Part shown: positions 18,199-27,082 of the stretch, one piece after another
How the letters are laid out: the number at the start of each line of letters is the position of its first letter
How positions within the stretch are numbered: position 1 is the first letter of the stretch
Assembly: GCA_947466085.1 (NCBI GenBank)
Contig: CANIEC010000017.1
Coordinates: forward strand, 1-46,570
Direction of reading: 5' to 3'
Length of the DNA stretch: 46,570 nt
Source: Rhodospirillales bacterium
GTDB taxonomy: Bacteria > Pseudomonadota > Alphaproteobacteria > Reyranellales > Reyranellaceae
Notes under the pieces: model-generated
Seen by the model: only the letters and a program-made list of their open reading frames with translations
What the model was told of the DNA's origin: nothing
The model's database searches: none
Translations under genes and position numbers: made by a program

Positions 18199-21100
18199 GC
18201 GACGTGCTCGACGCCATCGCCCAGGCGACCGAAGCCCAGCGGCGCGCCACGACACCCGATCATTCGGCCTGGGTCGTGGCCAATGCCGGCACCGGCAAGA
18301 CGAAGGTCCTCACCGACCGCGTGACCCGGCTGCTGCTGGATGGCGTCAAACCCGAACGCATCCTCTGCCTCACCTTCACCAAGGCGGCGGCCGCCGAAAT
18401 GCGCAATCGCCTCGCCCACCAGCTCGGCCGCTGGGCGCTGGCCGACGAGGCGACGCTCGACGACGCGATCACCCGCCTGGTCGACCAGGCGCCCGATCCG
18501 GCGCAGCGCGTCGTGGCACGCCGCCTGTTCGCACGCGTGCTCGATGCACCGGGCGGCATCAACATCCTCACCATCCATGCCTTCTGCCAGGCGCTGCTCA
18601 AGCGCTTCCCGCTCGAGGCGGGCGTGGCGCCGGGCTTCGACATTCTCGACGAAGCCGAGGCGCAGACGATCCTGCGCCGCGTGCAGGACGAGCAGATGGA
18701 AGCGCTCGCACGCAGCGACGCGCCGCCCGCGCTGGCCGCCGCCCTCGCCAGCGTTGCTGCCAAGGTCTCGATCGCCGAATACGCGGAGCTGATGACGCGG
18801 TTGCTGAGCGAGCGCGCGTGGCTGCTGGCTCATGTCGTCGATGAAGCCGGTCTCGCGAACCTGGGCGCGCGTCTTCGCAGGCAGCTGAAATGCGAAGGCG
18901 CGGTGCCGCTCGACGAGGCCGCCCTGCGCGAGGCAGCGCGGGCCCTGATCGAAACCGGCGGCAAAACCGATGGGCCGAACGGCCAGAAGATCGCAACCTG
19001 GCTGAACGACGGGCACGACGATCTCAGTCCCGCCTATTGCAGCGTGTTCTTCACCGACAAGGGCAAGGTGCGCAACACGCTCGCGACCAAGGCGGCTCAG
19101 AAACGCCTGCCTGGCATCGTCGACATTCTCGAGGCCGAGGCCGAGCGCCTGGAATGCGCGCGAGGGCAGGCGCTGGTCGAGCTGACCCTGGCCCTTCTGC
19201 GGCTCGGTCTCGACGTCGCCGACCGCTATACCCGCGCCAAGCGCCGCCGCGCCGTGCTCGACTATGACGACCTGATCGTGGCGACGCGCCGCCTGCTGGA
19301 GACCGCGGAAAGCGCCGCCTGGGTGCTCTTCAAGCTCGACGGCGGCATCGATCACGTGCTGGTCGACGAGGCACAGGACACCAATCCCGACCAGTGGGAA
19401 GTGATCCGCCGCCTCACCGAGGAATTCTTCGTGGGCGAGGGCGCGGTCGGGCGCAGCCGCACCATCTTCGCCGTCGGCGACACCAAGCAGTCGATCTTCG
19501 GCTTCCAGCGCGCCGATCCGCGGAAGCTCGAAGAGATGCGCTTGTGGTTCGACGAGCGCAGCCGCATCGCCGACCGGATGTTCGTGCCGGTCGACCTCAA
19601 CGTCTCGTTCCGCTCGACACCGGCCGTGCTCGATGCCGTCGACTGGGTGTTCGGCGAGGCCGACACCGCGCGCGGCGTCGGCGAGGCCGGCACGGTCCGG
19701 CACGTGCCCAGCCGCAAGAACGAGCCGGGACGGGTCGAGCTGTGGCCGCTGGTCGTCGGCGGCGACGACGAGGTCGACACCAAGGATGTCGAAAACATGG
19801 GGAGCGGCGCGGCGCAGGGGCTGCCGCACGAACGGCTGGCACGATTGATCGCGGCGCACGCCAAGCACCTGATTGCCACTGAGCGACGCGCGCGCGACGG
19901 CGAGAAGCTGCATGCCGGCCACTTCATGGTGCTGGTGAGGCGGCGCAACGAGTTCGTAAGCGCGCTGGTGCGGGCGTTGAAACGCGAGGGTGTCGAGGTA
20001 GCGGGTGTCGACCGGCTGAACCTCGGCCAGGAACTCGCCATCCAGGACCTGCTGGCGATGGCGCGCTTCGTTCTCCTGCCGCAGGACGATCTCAATCTCG
20101 CGGCCCTGCTGAAGTCGCCGCTGATCGGCCTCGACGAGGACGAGCTCTTCAGCCTGGCCTGGAAGCGCCCCGGCCATCTGTGGCGTGCCTTGCGCGAGCG
20201 CGCGAGCGAGGCGCCCTTTGCCGCGGCTTACGCCACCCTTTCCGACTGGCTGCGGCGCGCCGACTACGACACGCCGTTCGACTTCTTCGCCCGCGCGCTC
20301 GGCCCACAGGGCGGCCGGCGGCGGCTGCTGGAGCGGCTGGGCCGCGAGGCCTCCGATCCGATCGACGAGCTGCTGGCGCGCGCGCTGCAATACCAGGGGA
20401 TCGAGGGCGGTTCGCTGCAGGGCTTCCTGCGCTGGTTCGAGACGGGTGGCGGCGAGATCAAGCGCGACCTCGACCAGAACCGGCGGCGCGAGCTGCGCAT
20501 CCTGACCGTGCACGCCTCGAAGGGCCTGCAGGCGCCGATCGTCTACCTGCCCGACACGACGCGGGTTCCGCAGAACCGCGAGCGGCTGCTCTCTGGCACC
20601 GACGACGAAGCCCGGCTCTGGCTGCCGCGCACCGACGATGCCAACGAGTCGGCACGCAGCTGGCGGAGCGAGATCCACGGCCGCGCCCTGGAGGAGCAGA
20701 ACCGGCTCCTCTACGTCGCGATGACGCGCGCCGAGGACCGGCTCTATGTCGGCGGCTGGACCGGCACCCGTAAAGCCGATCGAGGCTGCTGGTATGAGCG
20801 GATCGAAGCCGGCCTGCGCGCCAGCACCGAGGCCGACATGCCGGACGGCGGCCCGCCCCGCGTCCGCGGCGTTGCAAGGAACTTCGACTTCGCCTCGCTT
20901 CTCCCGACCGAGGGCTGGTCGGGCGAGGGCTACGAACTCGTGAACGAAGGTCATATCGTCGAGGCCGAGCAACCCGAGCTGCCGATCGCCGACGAAGCGC
21001 CGCTGCCAGACTGGTGGACCGCGCCCGCACCGGGCGAGCCCGATCCGCCGACGCCGCTCGCCCCCTCGCAGCCGCTTCCCGACGAGGCCACCGGTGGGCC

Positions 21101-21656
21101 CCGGGCATACAGCCCGCTGATCGCCGACGATCCCAAGCGCTGGCAGCGAGGCCTGCTGCTGCACGACCTTCTGCGCCATCTTCCCGGGTTGCCTGCAGCG
21201 GAGCGTGCCGCTGCCGCCCGCCGTTTCCTCGCGCAGCCCGCGCACGGGCTCGCAGCGGAGGACGTCGAGCATTGGGCCGACGAAGCGCTCGCCGTCACCG
21301 AGGCGCCGGCCCACGCCGCCCTGTTCGCTCCCGGATCGCGGGCGGAGGTGCCGTTGATCGGCACCCTGCAGACGCCGCGCGGCACCTTCACGGTGAGCGG
21401 CCAGGTCGACCGTCTGGCCGTCTCGGACGCCGAAGTCCTGATCGTCGACTACAAGACCAACCGCCCGCCGCCGGATTCGGCCGAAGGCGTCGCGCTGGTC
21501 TATCGCCGCCAGCTCGCGCTCTATCGTGCCCTGCTGCAGCGGATCTATCCCGGGCGCAGGGTGAGAGCCTTCCTGCTCTGGACGGCGGCGCCCCGCCTCA
21601 TGGAGATCGCCGAAGAAACCCTAGACAAATCAATGCCTTATGCCGGCGCATCTTGA
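18195..21656 (+). CDS. addA: Double-strand break repair helicase-nuclease AddA
   Basis: The motor subunit of AddAB, 1153 residues from the ATG that overlaps the addB stop. UvrD-type helicase motifs are complete: Walker [15 protein letters not shown] (about 32-45), Walker [14 protein letters not shown] (about 389), motif [18 protein letters not shown], motif [20 protein letters not shown] and motif [20 protein letters not shown] second RecB-type nuclease lies at the C-terminus, [11 protein letters not shown] (about 1083). Both nuclease domains of the AddAB pair are therefore intact, as expected for two-strand cutting. It is followed by trxA with an intervening hairpin. A start 27 bases upstream is possible but would not be coupled to addB. 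Confidence 0.95.
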   Translation: MSDVLDAIAQATEAQRRATTPDHSAWVVANAGTGKTKVLTDRVTRLLLDGVKPERILCLTFTKAAAAEMRNRLAHQLGRWALADEATLDDAITRLVDQAPDPAQRVVARRLFARVLDAPGGINILTIHAFCQALLKRFPLEAGVAPGFDILDEAEAQTILRRVQDEQMEALARSDAPPALAAALASVAAKVSIAEYAELMTRLLSERAWLLAHVVDEAGLANLGARLRRQLKCEGAVPLDEAALREAARALIETGGKTDGPNGQKIATWLNDGHDDLSPAYCSVFFTDKGKVRNTLATKAAQKRLPGIVDILEAEAERLECARGQALVELTLALLRLGLDVADRYTRAKRRRAVLDYDDLIVATRRLLETAESAAWVLFKLDGGIDHVLVDEAQDTNPDQWEVIRRLTEEFFVGEGAVGRSRTIFAVGDTKQSIFGFQRADPRKLEEMRLWFDERSRIADRMFVPVDLNVSFRSTPAVLDAVDWVFGEADTARGVGEAGTVRHVPSRKNEPGRVELWPLVVGGDDEVDTKDVENMGSGAAQGLPHERLARLIAAHAKHLIATERRARDGEKLHAGHFMVLVRRRNEFVSALVRALKREGVEVAGVDRLNLGQELAIQDLLAMARFVLLPQDDLNLAALLKSPLIGLDEDELFSLAWKRPGHLWRALRERASEAPFAAAYATLSDWLRRADYDTPFDFFARALGPQGGRRRLLERLGREASDPIDELLARALQYQGIEGGSLQGFLRWFETGGGEIKRDLDQNRRRELRILTVHASKGLQAPIVYLPDTTRVPQNRERLLSGTDDEARLWLPRTDDANESARSWRSEIHGRALEEQNRLLYVAMTRAEDRLYVGGWTGTRKADRGCWYERIEAGLRASTEADMPDGGPPRVRGVARNFDFASLLPTEGWSGEGYELVNEGHIVEAEQPELPIADEAPLPDWWTAPAPGEPDPPTPLAPSQPLPDEATGGPRAYSPLIADDPKRWQRGLLLHDLLRHLPGLPAAERAAAARRFLAQPAHGLAAEDVEHWADEALAVTEAPAHAALFAPGSRAEVPLIGTLQTPRGTFTVSGQVDRLAVSDAEVLIVDYKTNRPPPDSAEGVALVYRRQLALYRALLQRIYPGRRVRAFLLWTAAPRLMEIAEETLDKSMPYAGAS

Positions 21657-21681
21657 CTCGGGGGGCGTGCGTTCCTAGCTT
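21653..21681 (+). promoter_or_regulatory. trxA: Candidate trxA promoter
   Basis: TTGACT (5 of 6 matches to the -35 consensus), a 17-base spacer and TAGCTT (a poor -10) overlap the addA stop codon. This would give trxA its own transcription in addition to read-through from addA. Confidence 0.35.
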
Positions 21682-21697
21682 CTGGGCCAAGGGCGGC

Positions 21698-21729
21698 GCC
21701 GGTCCCCTCGACCGGCCTGTAGTGTTTTT
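21698..21729 (+). terminator. Hairpin with T-run in the trxA leader
   Basis: GCCGGTC and GACCGGC pair perfectly over a CCCTC loop, with five Ts at 21725-21729 after an eight-base interval. It can end addA transcripts weakly or act as an attenuator in front of trxA, whose start lies 14 bases past the T-run. Confidence 0.5.
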
Positions 21730-21742
21730 GGGAGAACCCGCG

Positions 21743-22060
21743 ATGACCGTTAAAGCAACCGATGCTTCCTTCGAAGAGGAAGTCCTGAAGTCCGACACGC
21801 CCGTCCTCGTCGACTTCTGGGCCGAGTGGTGCGGCCCCTGCCGCATGATCGGCCCATCGCTGGAGGACATCTCCAAGGAGATGGACGGCAAGCTCAAGGT
21901 CGTGAAGATCAACATCGACGAGAACCCGATGGCGCCGACGCGCTACGGCGTGCGGTCGATCCCGACCCTGCTGCTGTTCAAGAACGGCCAGGTCGCGGCC
22001 ACCAAGATCGGCGCCGAGCCGAAGCAGAAGCTGGTGAGCTGGATCAATACCGTCGTCTGA
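21743..22060 (+). CDS. trxA: Thioredoxin 1
   Basis: A small cytoplasmic protein-disulfide reductase of 105 residues. The active site WCGPC lies at about residues 30-34 within [18 protein letters not shown], and the conserved cis-proline is in SIPTLLLF. It reduces ribonucleotide reductase, peroxiredoxins and other targets and is recharged by thioredoxin reductase (not here). The ATG has GGGAG upstream. It follows addA and converges on folC with only 12 bases between stops. A longer upstream open frame exists but no thioredoxin extends that far, so the ATG at 21743 is clear. Confidence 0.97.
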   Translation: MTVKATDASFEEEVLKSDTPVLVDFWAEWCGPCRMIGPSLEDISKEMDGKLKVVKINIDENPMAPTRYGVRSIPTLLLFKNGQVAATKIGAEPKQKLVSWINTVV

Positions 22061-22072
22061 TCAGGTTGCGGC

Positions 22073-23371
22073 TCAGCCGTTGCGGACGAGGACTTCGCCC
22101 GCGAGGTAGAGCGAGCCGCAGATGAGAATGCGCATCGGCGCGGGCTGGGTGGCCAACAGGTCCTCCAGTGCCGCGCCGATGTCGTTTGCGGGCGTGCAAT
22201 CGAGCCCGACATCGGCCGCACGCGCACAGGCTTCCGGTGGCGTGTAAGCGGCATGACCCTCGGGGAACGGTACCGCCCGCGCCGCTCGGGCATATCGCGC
22301 CAGCGGCCGCAGGAAGCCCGACGCGTCCTTGGTCGTCTGCATGGCGAAGACGAGATAGAGCGGCAGCGCTGCCGGCTCCTTCGCCCATTCCGCCGCCATG
22401 CGGCCGAGCACGATGCCGCAATCCTCGTTGTGGCCGCCGTCGAGCCAGAGCTCGCAGCCCACCGGCAGCGAACTCGGCAGCGGTCCCTTGGTGAGGCGTT
22501 GCAGGCGCGCCGGCCATTCGACGGAGGCGAGACCCTTGTGGATCGCAGCATCGCCGATGTCGAGCCGCGCCGCCCGCAGGCGCTCGATGCAGGCGACGGC
22601 GGTCGCGGCGTTGTCGATCTGGTGTGCCCCCGCCAGCGCAGGATTGGGCAGGTCGAGCGTCAGGAGATCGCTTTCGTAGCGAAAGCCCGAGTCCTTCGGC
22701 ATCACTTGCCACTCGCGGCCCATGCGGAACAGGGGCGCGGCGAGCTTGGCCGCCTCGGCCTCGATCACCTCCGCACTGACGTCACGCTGACGGCCGATCA
22801 CGGCGGGCGTCGCGCGTTTGAGGATGCCCGCCTTCTCCCAGGCGATGCCTTCGAGCTTGTCGCCCAGGAAGCCGGTATGGTCATAGCCAACCGGCGTTAT
22901 GGCCGAGAGGATGGGATCGATCACGTTGGTGGCGTCGAAGCGACCGCCCATGCCAACCTCGATGATGCCGAGATCGGCCGGCACGCGCGAGAAAGCCAAA
23001 TAGGCCAGCGCCGTCGTGATCTCGAAAAAGGCGATCGGGGTTTCGCCATTCGCCTCCTCGCATTCGGTCAGCATCGAGTCTAGCAGGTCGTCCTCGATCA
23101 GCCGGCCGGCAATGCGGATGCGCTCGTTGAAGCGCACGAGATGCGGCGAAGTATAGACATGCACGCGATAGCCGGCGGCTTCGGCGATGGCGCGCAGATA
23201 GGCGACCAGCGAGCCCTTGCCGTTCGTGCCGGCGACATGGATCAGCGGCGGCAGCTTCTTTTCCGGCGATCCCAGGCGCTGCAGCAGGCGCTCGATACGC
23301 TCCAGCCCGAGGGTGATGACCCTCGGATGGTGGCTCATCAGGCGTTGAACGATCGGATCGTTCGCGGTCAC
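22073..23371 (-). CDS. folC: Folylpolyglutamate synthase / dihydrofolate synthase
   Basis: Adds glutamate to dihydropteroate and to folates, using ATP, in the cytoplasm. 432 residues, normal for the bifunctional enzyme. Motifs: P-loop HVAGTNGKGSLVAYLR (P-loop at 48-54), YTSPHLVRFNERI, IIEVGMGGRFDATNVI, TPVGYDHTGFLGDKLEGIAWEKAGI, and the Mur-ligase-like C-terminal part with WLDGGHNEDCG. It starts at GTG one base after the accD stop, so the two are coupled. The accD-folC pair is a standard arrangement in alphaproteobacteria and in E. coli. Confidence 0.96.
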   Translation of the reverse strand: MTANDPIVQRLMSHHPRVITLGLERIERLLQRLGSPEKKLPPLIHVAGTNGKGSLVAYLRAIAEAAGYRVHVYTSPHLVRFNERIRIAGRLIEDDLLDSMLTECEEANGETPIAFFEITTALAYLAFSRVPADLGIIEVGMGGRFDATNVIDPILSAITPVGYDHTGFLGDKLEGIAWEKAGILKRATPAVIGRQRDVSAEVIEAEAAKLAAPLFRMGREWQVMPKDSGFRYESDLLTLDLPNPALAGAHQIDNAATAVACIERLRAARLDIGDAAIHKGLASVEWPARLQRLTKGPLPSSLPVGCELWLDGGHNEDCGIVLGRMAAEWAKEPAALPLYLVFAMQTTKDASGFLRPLARYARAARAVPFPEGHAAYTPPEACARAADVGLDCTPANDIGAALEDLLATQPAPMRILICGSLYLAGEVLVRNG

Positions 23372-23372
23372 G

Positions 23373-24263
23373 TCAGCGACCGGTCACCGCGACGGCGCGG
23401 CTCTCGACGACCAGCGGATCCATGAAGAGCGAGACCATGCGGATCAGCGTCTCGCGCAGCTTGTGGCGGTGCACGACGGCATCGACCATGCCGTGCTCCA
23501 GGAGATACTCCGAGCGCTGGAACCCTTCGGGCAGCTCCTGGCGGATCGTGTCCTGGATGACGCGCGGGCCGGCGAAACCGATGATGGCGTCGGGCTCGGC
23601 GATGTGGACGTCGCCCAACATCGCGAACGAGGCCGAGACGCCGCCGGTCGTCGGATCGGTCAGCACGACGATATAGGGCAGCCCCGCCTGCTTGACCTTG
23701 CGCACCGCGATCGTGGTGCGCGTGAGCTGCATCAGCGAAAGGATGCCCTCCTGCATGCGCGCGCCGCCCGAGGCGGAGAAGACGATCAGCGGCGCCCCGC
23801 GAGCGACGGCGAGGTCGGCGGCCATCACCAGTCCCTCACCCACGGCGGTGCCCATCGAGCCGCCCATGAAGCCGAAGTCGAGCAGCGCCACGACGGAGAG
23901 GCGGCTGCCCATCAGGCCGCTCGCCACCACCAGCGCGTCGGTCGTGCCCTCGGCCTTGGCCTGGGCCTCCTTCAGGCGCGCGTCATAGCGCTTGGTATCG
24001 CGGAACTTCAGCGGATCGGCGTTGACGCGGGGCAGCGGATGCAGCTCGTACTTGCCCTCGTCGAACAGGAACGGCAGCCGCTTCATCGGACGCAGCCGCA
24101 TGTGGTGGCCGCAGTGACTGCAGACTTCCTGGTTGGCCTCCCAATCGCGCGTGAACAGCATCTGTTCGCACTTCGGGCACTTCACCCACAGATTGTCCGG
24201 CACTTCCTTGCGGGCGACCAGCGCACGCAGCTTGGGGCGGACGAAATTGGTCAGCCAGTTCAT
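23373..24263 (-). CDS. accD: Acetyl-CoA carboxylase carboxyltransferase subunit beta
   Basis: With AccA it transfers the carboxyl group from biotin on AccB to acetyl-CoA, giving malonyl-CoA for fatty-acid synthesis. 296 residues. The zinc ribbon is visible as Cys29, Cys32, Cys48 and Cys51 (CPKC ... CSHC). The crotonase-like fold has VVALLDFGFMGGSMGTAVGEG and FSASGGARMQEGILSLMQ. The start MNWLTNFVRPKLRAL is the usual beginning of alphaproteobacterial AccD; an open frame continues upstream but is not conserved. It precedes folC directly. Its usual upstream neighbour, trpA, is here separated from it by three insertions. Confidence 0.97.
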   Translation of the reverse strand: MNWLTNFVRPKLRALVARKEVPDNLWVKCPKCEQMLFTRDWEANQEVCSHCGHHMRLRPMKRLPFLFDEGKYELHPLPRVNADPLKFRDTKRYDARLKEAQAKAEGTTDALVVASGLMGSRLSVVALLDFGFMGGSMGTAVGEGLVMAADLAVARGAPLIVFSASGGARMQEGILSLMQLTRTTIAVRKVKQAGLPYIVVLTDPTTGGVSASFAMLGDVHIAEPDAIIGFAGPRVIQDTIRQELPEGFQRSEYLLEHGMVDAVVHRHKLRETLIRMVSLFMDPLVVESRAVAVTGR

Positions 24264-24300
24264 GGGCGCGGTATCGCACGAATGAGCGGATGGGCCAAGG

Positions 24301-25521
24301 TCAGCGCCAGAACCCGCTGTAGGGCACTGCAAATTCCGAAGGTTTCTTCACGACACAGAAGGATTTCCGGGCCTGGTAGTCGGCGCACAGCCTCTTCGCC
24401 GCCTCGGGCTGGAGATCGGCAATGATGGCCGCCTGCTTCGTCACCTGGTTGGACGTGACGGGCAGGATGTACTCCTTGCCGGGGTGGGCGACGCCCATCG
24501 ACATCAGCCTGGCCTGCCCGGCGTCGAACGCATTCTTCGCCGTCCTCCAGTCGCCGAACGTGCCGAGCCACACCGCATCGCCTGGCATGTCGTAGCGGAT
24601 GCCGCCGCATTCGCCGTAGGGCAGCACCGTCACCGGGCCGCCCTCGCCGTTGCGCAGCTGCCAGATTTTCTGGCGATTGCCGCCGGTCTTGAGCGCGTAG
24701 GCCTCGTCGAACAGGCGGACCAGGAATTCGTCGCGCAGGTCGGCCCGGCGGAAGCCGAAGGCGACGGCGACCAGCCTCCTTCCGTCGCGCACGGCGCTGC
24801 CCACGATGTTGAAGCCCGAGGCGCAGATGAAGCCGGTCTTCAGCCCGTCGGCATAGGGCGAATAGAGGTCCATGAACTTGATGCCGGGCCCGATCCGCTG
24901 CTTGCCCAGCATGAACTCCTTGGTGCGGAAGTAGCCGTAATACTGTGGGAAATCCTTGATCAGCGCCAAGGCGAGGATCGCCATGTCGCGCGCCGTCGTG
25001 GTCTGCGCAGGGTCGGGCCAGCCGTTGGCGTTGCGGAAGGTGGTCGCCGTCATGCCGAGGCGTTGCGCGGTGTCGGTCATGCGCTGCGCGAAGGCAGGCT
25101 CCGAGCCGGACAGCAGCTCGCCGAAGGCGGTGGCGACATCGTTGGCCGAGCGGGCGACCAGCGCCTGGATCCCCTGCTCGACGGTGATGCTCTGTCCCGG
25201 CGCCAGGCCCAGATGGGAAGCGGGCTTCTTGCGGGCATTCTCCGAGAAGGGAAGCGTCGCGGCGAGGGTGAGGCGGCCGGCCTTCAGCTCCTCGAAGACG
25301 ATGTAGAGCGTCATCATCTTGGTAAGCGACGCGGGATACCAGAGCGTGCCGGCATTGCGGTCGAGCAGGGCCTCTCCGGTCGCCACGTCGACCACGACAT
25401 ACGGGCCCGCGGGAACGGGACCGGAGGGCGAGGCCACGGAGGCGATCTGGGCCCGCGCCGGGGCCAGCGACAGGGCAACCAGGCCCAGAATGCACAGCAG
25501 AAGACGCACGTTCATTGCCAT
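24301..25521 (-). CDS. D-alanyl-D-alanine carboxypeptidase (DacF/PBP5-type)
   Basis: A low-molecular-weight penicillin-binding protein that trims the terminal D-Ala from peptidoglycan stem peptides in the periplasm. 406 residues from the chosen ATG. The signal peptide covers about residues 1-25 (cleavage after PARAQ or ARA). All three S11 active-site motifs are present: SLTK (Ser65-Lys68), SAN (125-127) and KTG (228-230). The C-terminal part (VWLGTFGDWRTAKNAF and onward) looks like a degenerate SPOR peptidoglycan-binding domain, which is common in alphaproteobacterial members. The start is uncertain: in-frame ATGs lie at 25557, 25545, 25521 and 25515, and the GGAGG before 25521 is rather distant. 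It is divergent from the metallo-hydrolase gene. Confidence 0.93.
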   Translation of the reverse strand: MAMNVRLLLCILGLVALSLAPARAQIASVASPSGPVPAGPYVVVDVATGEALLDRNAGTLWYPASLTKMMTLYIVFEELKAGRLTLAATLPFSENARKKPASHLGLAPGQSITVEQGIQALVARSANDVATAFGELLSGSEPAFAQRMTDTAQRLGMTATTFRNANGWPDPAQTTTARDMAILALALIKDFPQYYGYFRTKEFMLGKQRIGPGIKFMDLYSPYADGLKTGFICASGFNIVGSAVRDGRRLVAVAFGFRRADLRDEFLVRLFDEAYALKTGGNRQKIWQLRNGEGGPVTVLPYGECGGIRYDMPGDAVWLGTFGDWRTAKNAFDAGQARLMSMGVAHPGKEYILPVTSNQVTKQAAIIADLQPEAAKRLCADYQARKSFCVVKKPSEFAVPYSGFWR

Positions 25522-25586
25522 CGATGCCGGAGGGGCCTCCAGCATACGCCCTTCCAACCGCCCGCGGGAGGCATTAGATCAAAAGC

Positions 25587-26237
25587 ATGCTCAAGGTCAT
25601 GATCGCCCCCGTCACCCCGTTCCAGCAGAACTGCTCCATCGTCTGGTGCGACGAGACCATGGAAGGCACCGCCGTCGATCCCGGCGGCGACTTCGACATG
25701 CTGCGCCAGGCGATCGACCAGCAGGGCATCAAGGTGACCAAGGTGCTTCTGACCCACGGGCATGTCGACCATGCCTCGGCGGCCGGCACCATGGCCGAGC
25801 ATTACGGCGTGAAGATCGAGGGCCCGCACGAGGACGACCTGTTCCTGATCGAGGGCCTTCCGGACTCGGGCCGGAAGTACAATTTCCCGGTCTACAAGCC
25901 GTTCGTGCCCGACCGCTGGCTGACCCACGGCGAGACGGTGAGCCTCGGCAACGTGACCTTCGACGTGGTGCACTGCCCCGGCCACACGCCGGGGCATGTC
26001 GTGTTCGTGAACAAACCCGCAAAGGTCGCGTTCGTGGGCGACGTGCTGTTCCGCGGCTCGATCGGCCGCACGGATTTTCCGCGCGGCAATCATGACCAGC
26101 TCCTCGATTCGATCCGCCACCGCCTGTGGCCGTTCGGCGACGACATCACCTTCGTCCCCGGCCACGGCCAGACCTCGACCTTCGGCTGGGAGCGCAAGAC
26201 CAACCCCTACGTCGCCGATCTCAATTTCGAGGATTAG
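25587..26237 (+). CDS. MBL-fold metallo-hydrolase, glyoxalase II-like (YcbL type)
   Basis: A 216-residue cytoplasmic metallo-beta-lactamase-fold hydrolase. The metal-binding motif THGHVDH gives His57, His59, Asp61 and His62; CPGHTPGHVVF, FVGDVLFRGSIGRTDFP and FVPGHGQTS supply the remaining ligands. The GRTD segment and size fit YcbL/type-II glyoxalase relatives that hydrolyse S-lactoylglutathione or related thioesters, but many members have unknown substrates. It is the only plus-strand gene between trxA and the methyltransferase, and splits a run of minus-strand genes. Its stop codon sits in a palindrome with the stop of the zeta-like gene. Confidence 0.88.
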   Translation: MLKVMIAPVTPFQQNCSIVWCDETMEGTAVDPGGDFDMLRQAIDQQGIKVTKVLLTHGHVDHASAAGTMAEHYGVKIEGPHEDDLFLIEGLPDSGRKYNFPVYKPFVPDRWLTHGETVSLGNVTFDVVHCPGHTPGHVVFVNKPAKVAFVGDVLFRGSIGRTDFPRGNHDQLLDSIRHRLWPFGDDITFVPGHGQTSTFGWERKTNPYVADLNFED

Positions 26238-26247
26238 GGATCCCTAA
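26234..26247. repeat. Perfect palindrome holding two convergent stop codons
   Basis: The 14-base palindrome TTAGGGATCCCTAA contains the TAG of the metallo-hydrolase on one strand and the TAG of the zeta-like gene on the other. It marks one edge of the low-GC module. It may be a bidirectional termination or pause site or a junction sequence; the arms are too short for a strong terminator. Confidence 0.6.
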
Positions 26248-26849
26248 GACGAAACCGTCGGGACACGCCCGCCAAGTGCGTCCAATCTCATGCGCAGCCA
26301 CATCCAGCCAAAACGGTCGACGATCTTTGTAGAACCGCTTTCCTTGACAAGCGCCTCCAGCGGTCGCTCGGTGCGTGCATCGAACAGCACGGCCTCATCG
26401 CAAGCGTCCCAATAGTCTGCAAGCATCATCAATCCACTGCGGTGGCGTCTGTTGATGGTTTCGGTGTCGATATTGTGTCCACCTGCCATAACTCGCTGCT
26501 TTACTCGAAGTTCGTTCAGCTGTGGAAATGGCGTAAACAAAAAGATCAGACGCGTCTGATATCCAATGGCCTTCGCCTCTTCCACGAAGCGTAATAGCGA
26601 TCGCGTTGCCAAGGTCGTCTCGATGCAAAACGAACAGCGAAGCGCCAAACGAGACCGTCGCTCCCGGAGCATTTGACGAGCTGCCGCTATCGCAACGGCA
26701 GCCACATCATTTGGCCTGATGCCCCGAGCAATGTCGTCGGCATTGAGGAATGCATCTGTCTTGATGAAGTCGGCTAGGTTCGCGTGCGCGAATGTCGTCT
26801 TCCCGACCCCGTTGGGGCCTGCCAAGACCACAAGATAGGGCTTGGTCAC
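26244..26849 (-). CDS. Zeta toxin-like P-loop kinase
   Basis: A 201-residue AAA/zeta-toxin-type P-loop protein. Walker A is GPNGVGKT at residues 11-18, directly after a hydrophobic strand (PYLVVLA). FLNADDIARG and CIETTLATRSLL match positions of the acceptor-binding Asp and Glu-Thr-Thr segments of zeta-like kinases, and RVMAGGHNI fits the R-x4-GGH substrate-loop pattern of this family. Zeta toxins phosphorylate UDP-N-acetylglucosamine and block wall synthesis; chromosomal relatives may use other substrates. The start ATG overlaps the stop of a 62-residue upstream gene. The region is lower in G+C (58 of 120 bases at 26461-26580) than the neighbouring gene (40 of 60 at 25681-25740), which suggests acquisition. 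Toxicity is an inference. Confidence 0.8.
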   Translation of the reverse strand: MTKPYLVVLAGPNGVGKTTFAHANLADFIKTDAFLNADDIARGIRPNDVAAVAIAAARQMLRERRSRLALRCSFCIETTLATRSLLRFVEEAKAIGYQTRLIFLFTPFPQLNELRVKQRVMAGGHNIDTETINRRHRSGLMMLADYWDACDEAVLFDARTERPLEALVKESGSTKIVDRFGWMWLRMRLDALGGRVPTVSS

Positions 26850-27034
26850 TCGGGATTTTTAACGGGCAGGTGTTCTACGGCGACGCGTCGACCATCTGGA
26901 TAGATCGCGTAGATTGTCGATTCATCGGAGACGAAAACTGGTAAGCCACGAGCGTGCGCATCCTTGATGGCAGCAGCGACACCACGTTGGATGCCCACGG
27001 CCATTTCGTCGATCGTCGGAACAACGATGTCCAT
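26846..27034 (-). CDS. Small protein preceding the zeta-like kinase, candidate antitoxin
   Basis: A 62-residue protein with no signal or membrane segment. An N-terminal helix (IDEMAVGIQRGVAAAIKDAHA) is followed by a short strand-rich part (GLPVFVSDESTIYAIYPDGR). This 'helix then xGLPV...PDGR' layout is common in small genes that precede zeta/AAA kinases. Coupling by ATGA overlap with the kinase, shared low G+C and small size make an antitoxin or regulatory partner the best guess. It is not related to the epsilon or PezA antitoxins by eye. The ATG at 27034 is preferred to a TTG six bases upstream; neither has a clear ribosome site. No function is proven. Confidence 0.6.
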   Translation of the reverse strand: MDIVVPTIDEMAVGIQRGVAAAIKDAHARGLPVFVSDESTIYAIYPDGRRVAVEHLPVKNPE

Positions 27035-27082
27035 GCACAAAGACTAGATCAAAGACCGGTATCCGGCAACGAAGGCCCAGAC

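Noticed and set aside
15061-21314. Very long open frames antisense to addB and addA (over 1000 codons each)
   Set aside because: They mirror the codon pattern of the real genes in a GC-rich genome. Their translations are His/Arg/Asp-rich without recognisable domains, whereas the plus-strand products have complete helicase and nuclease motifs.
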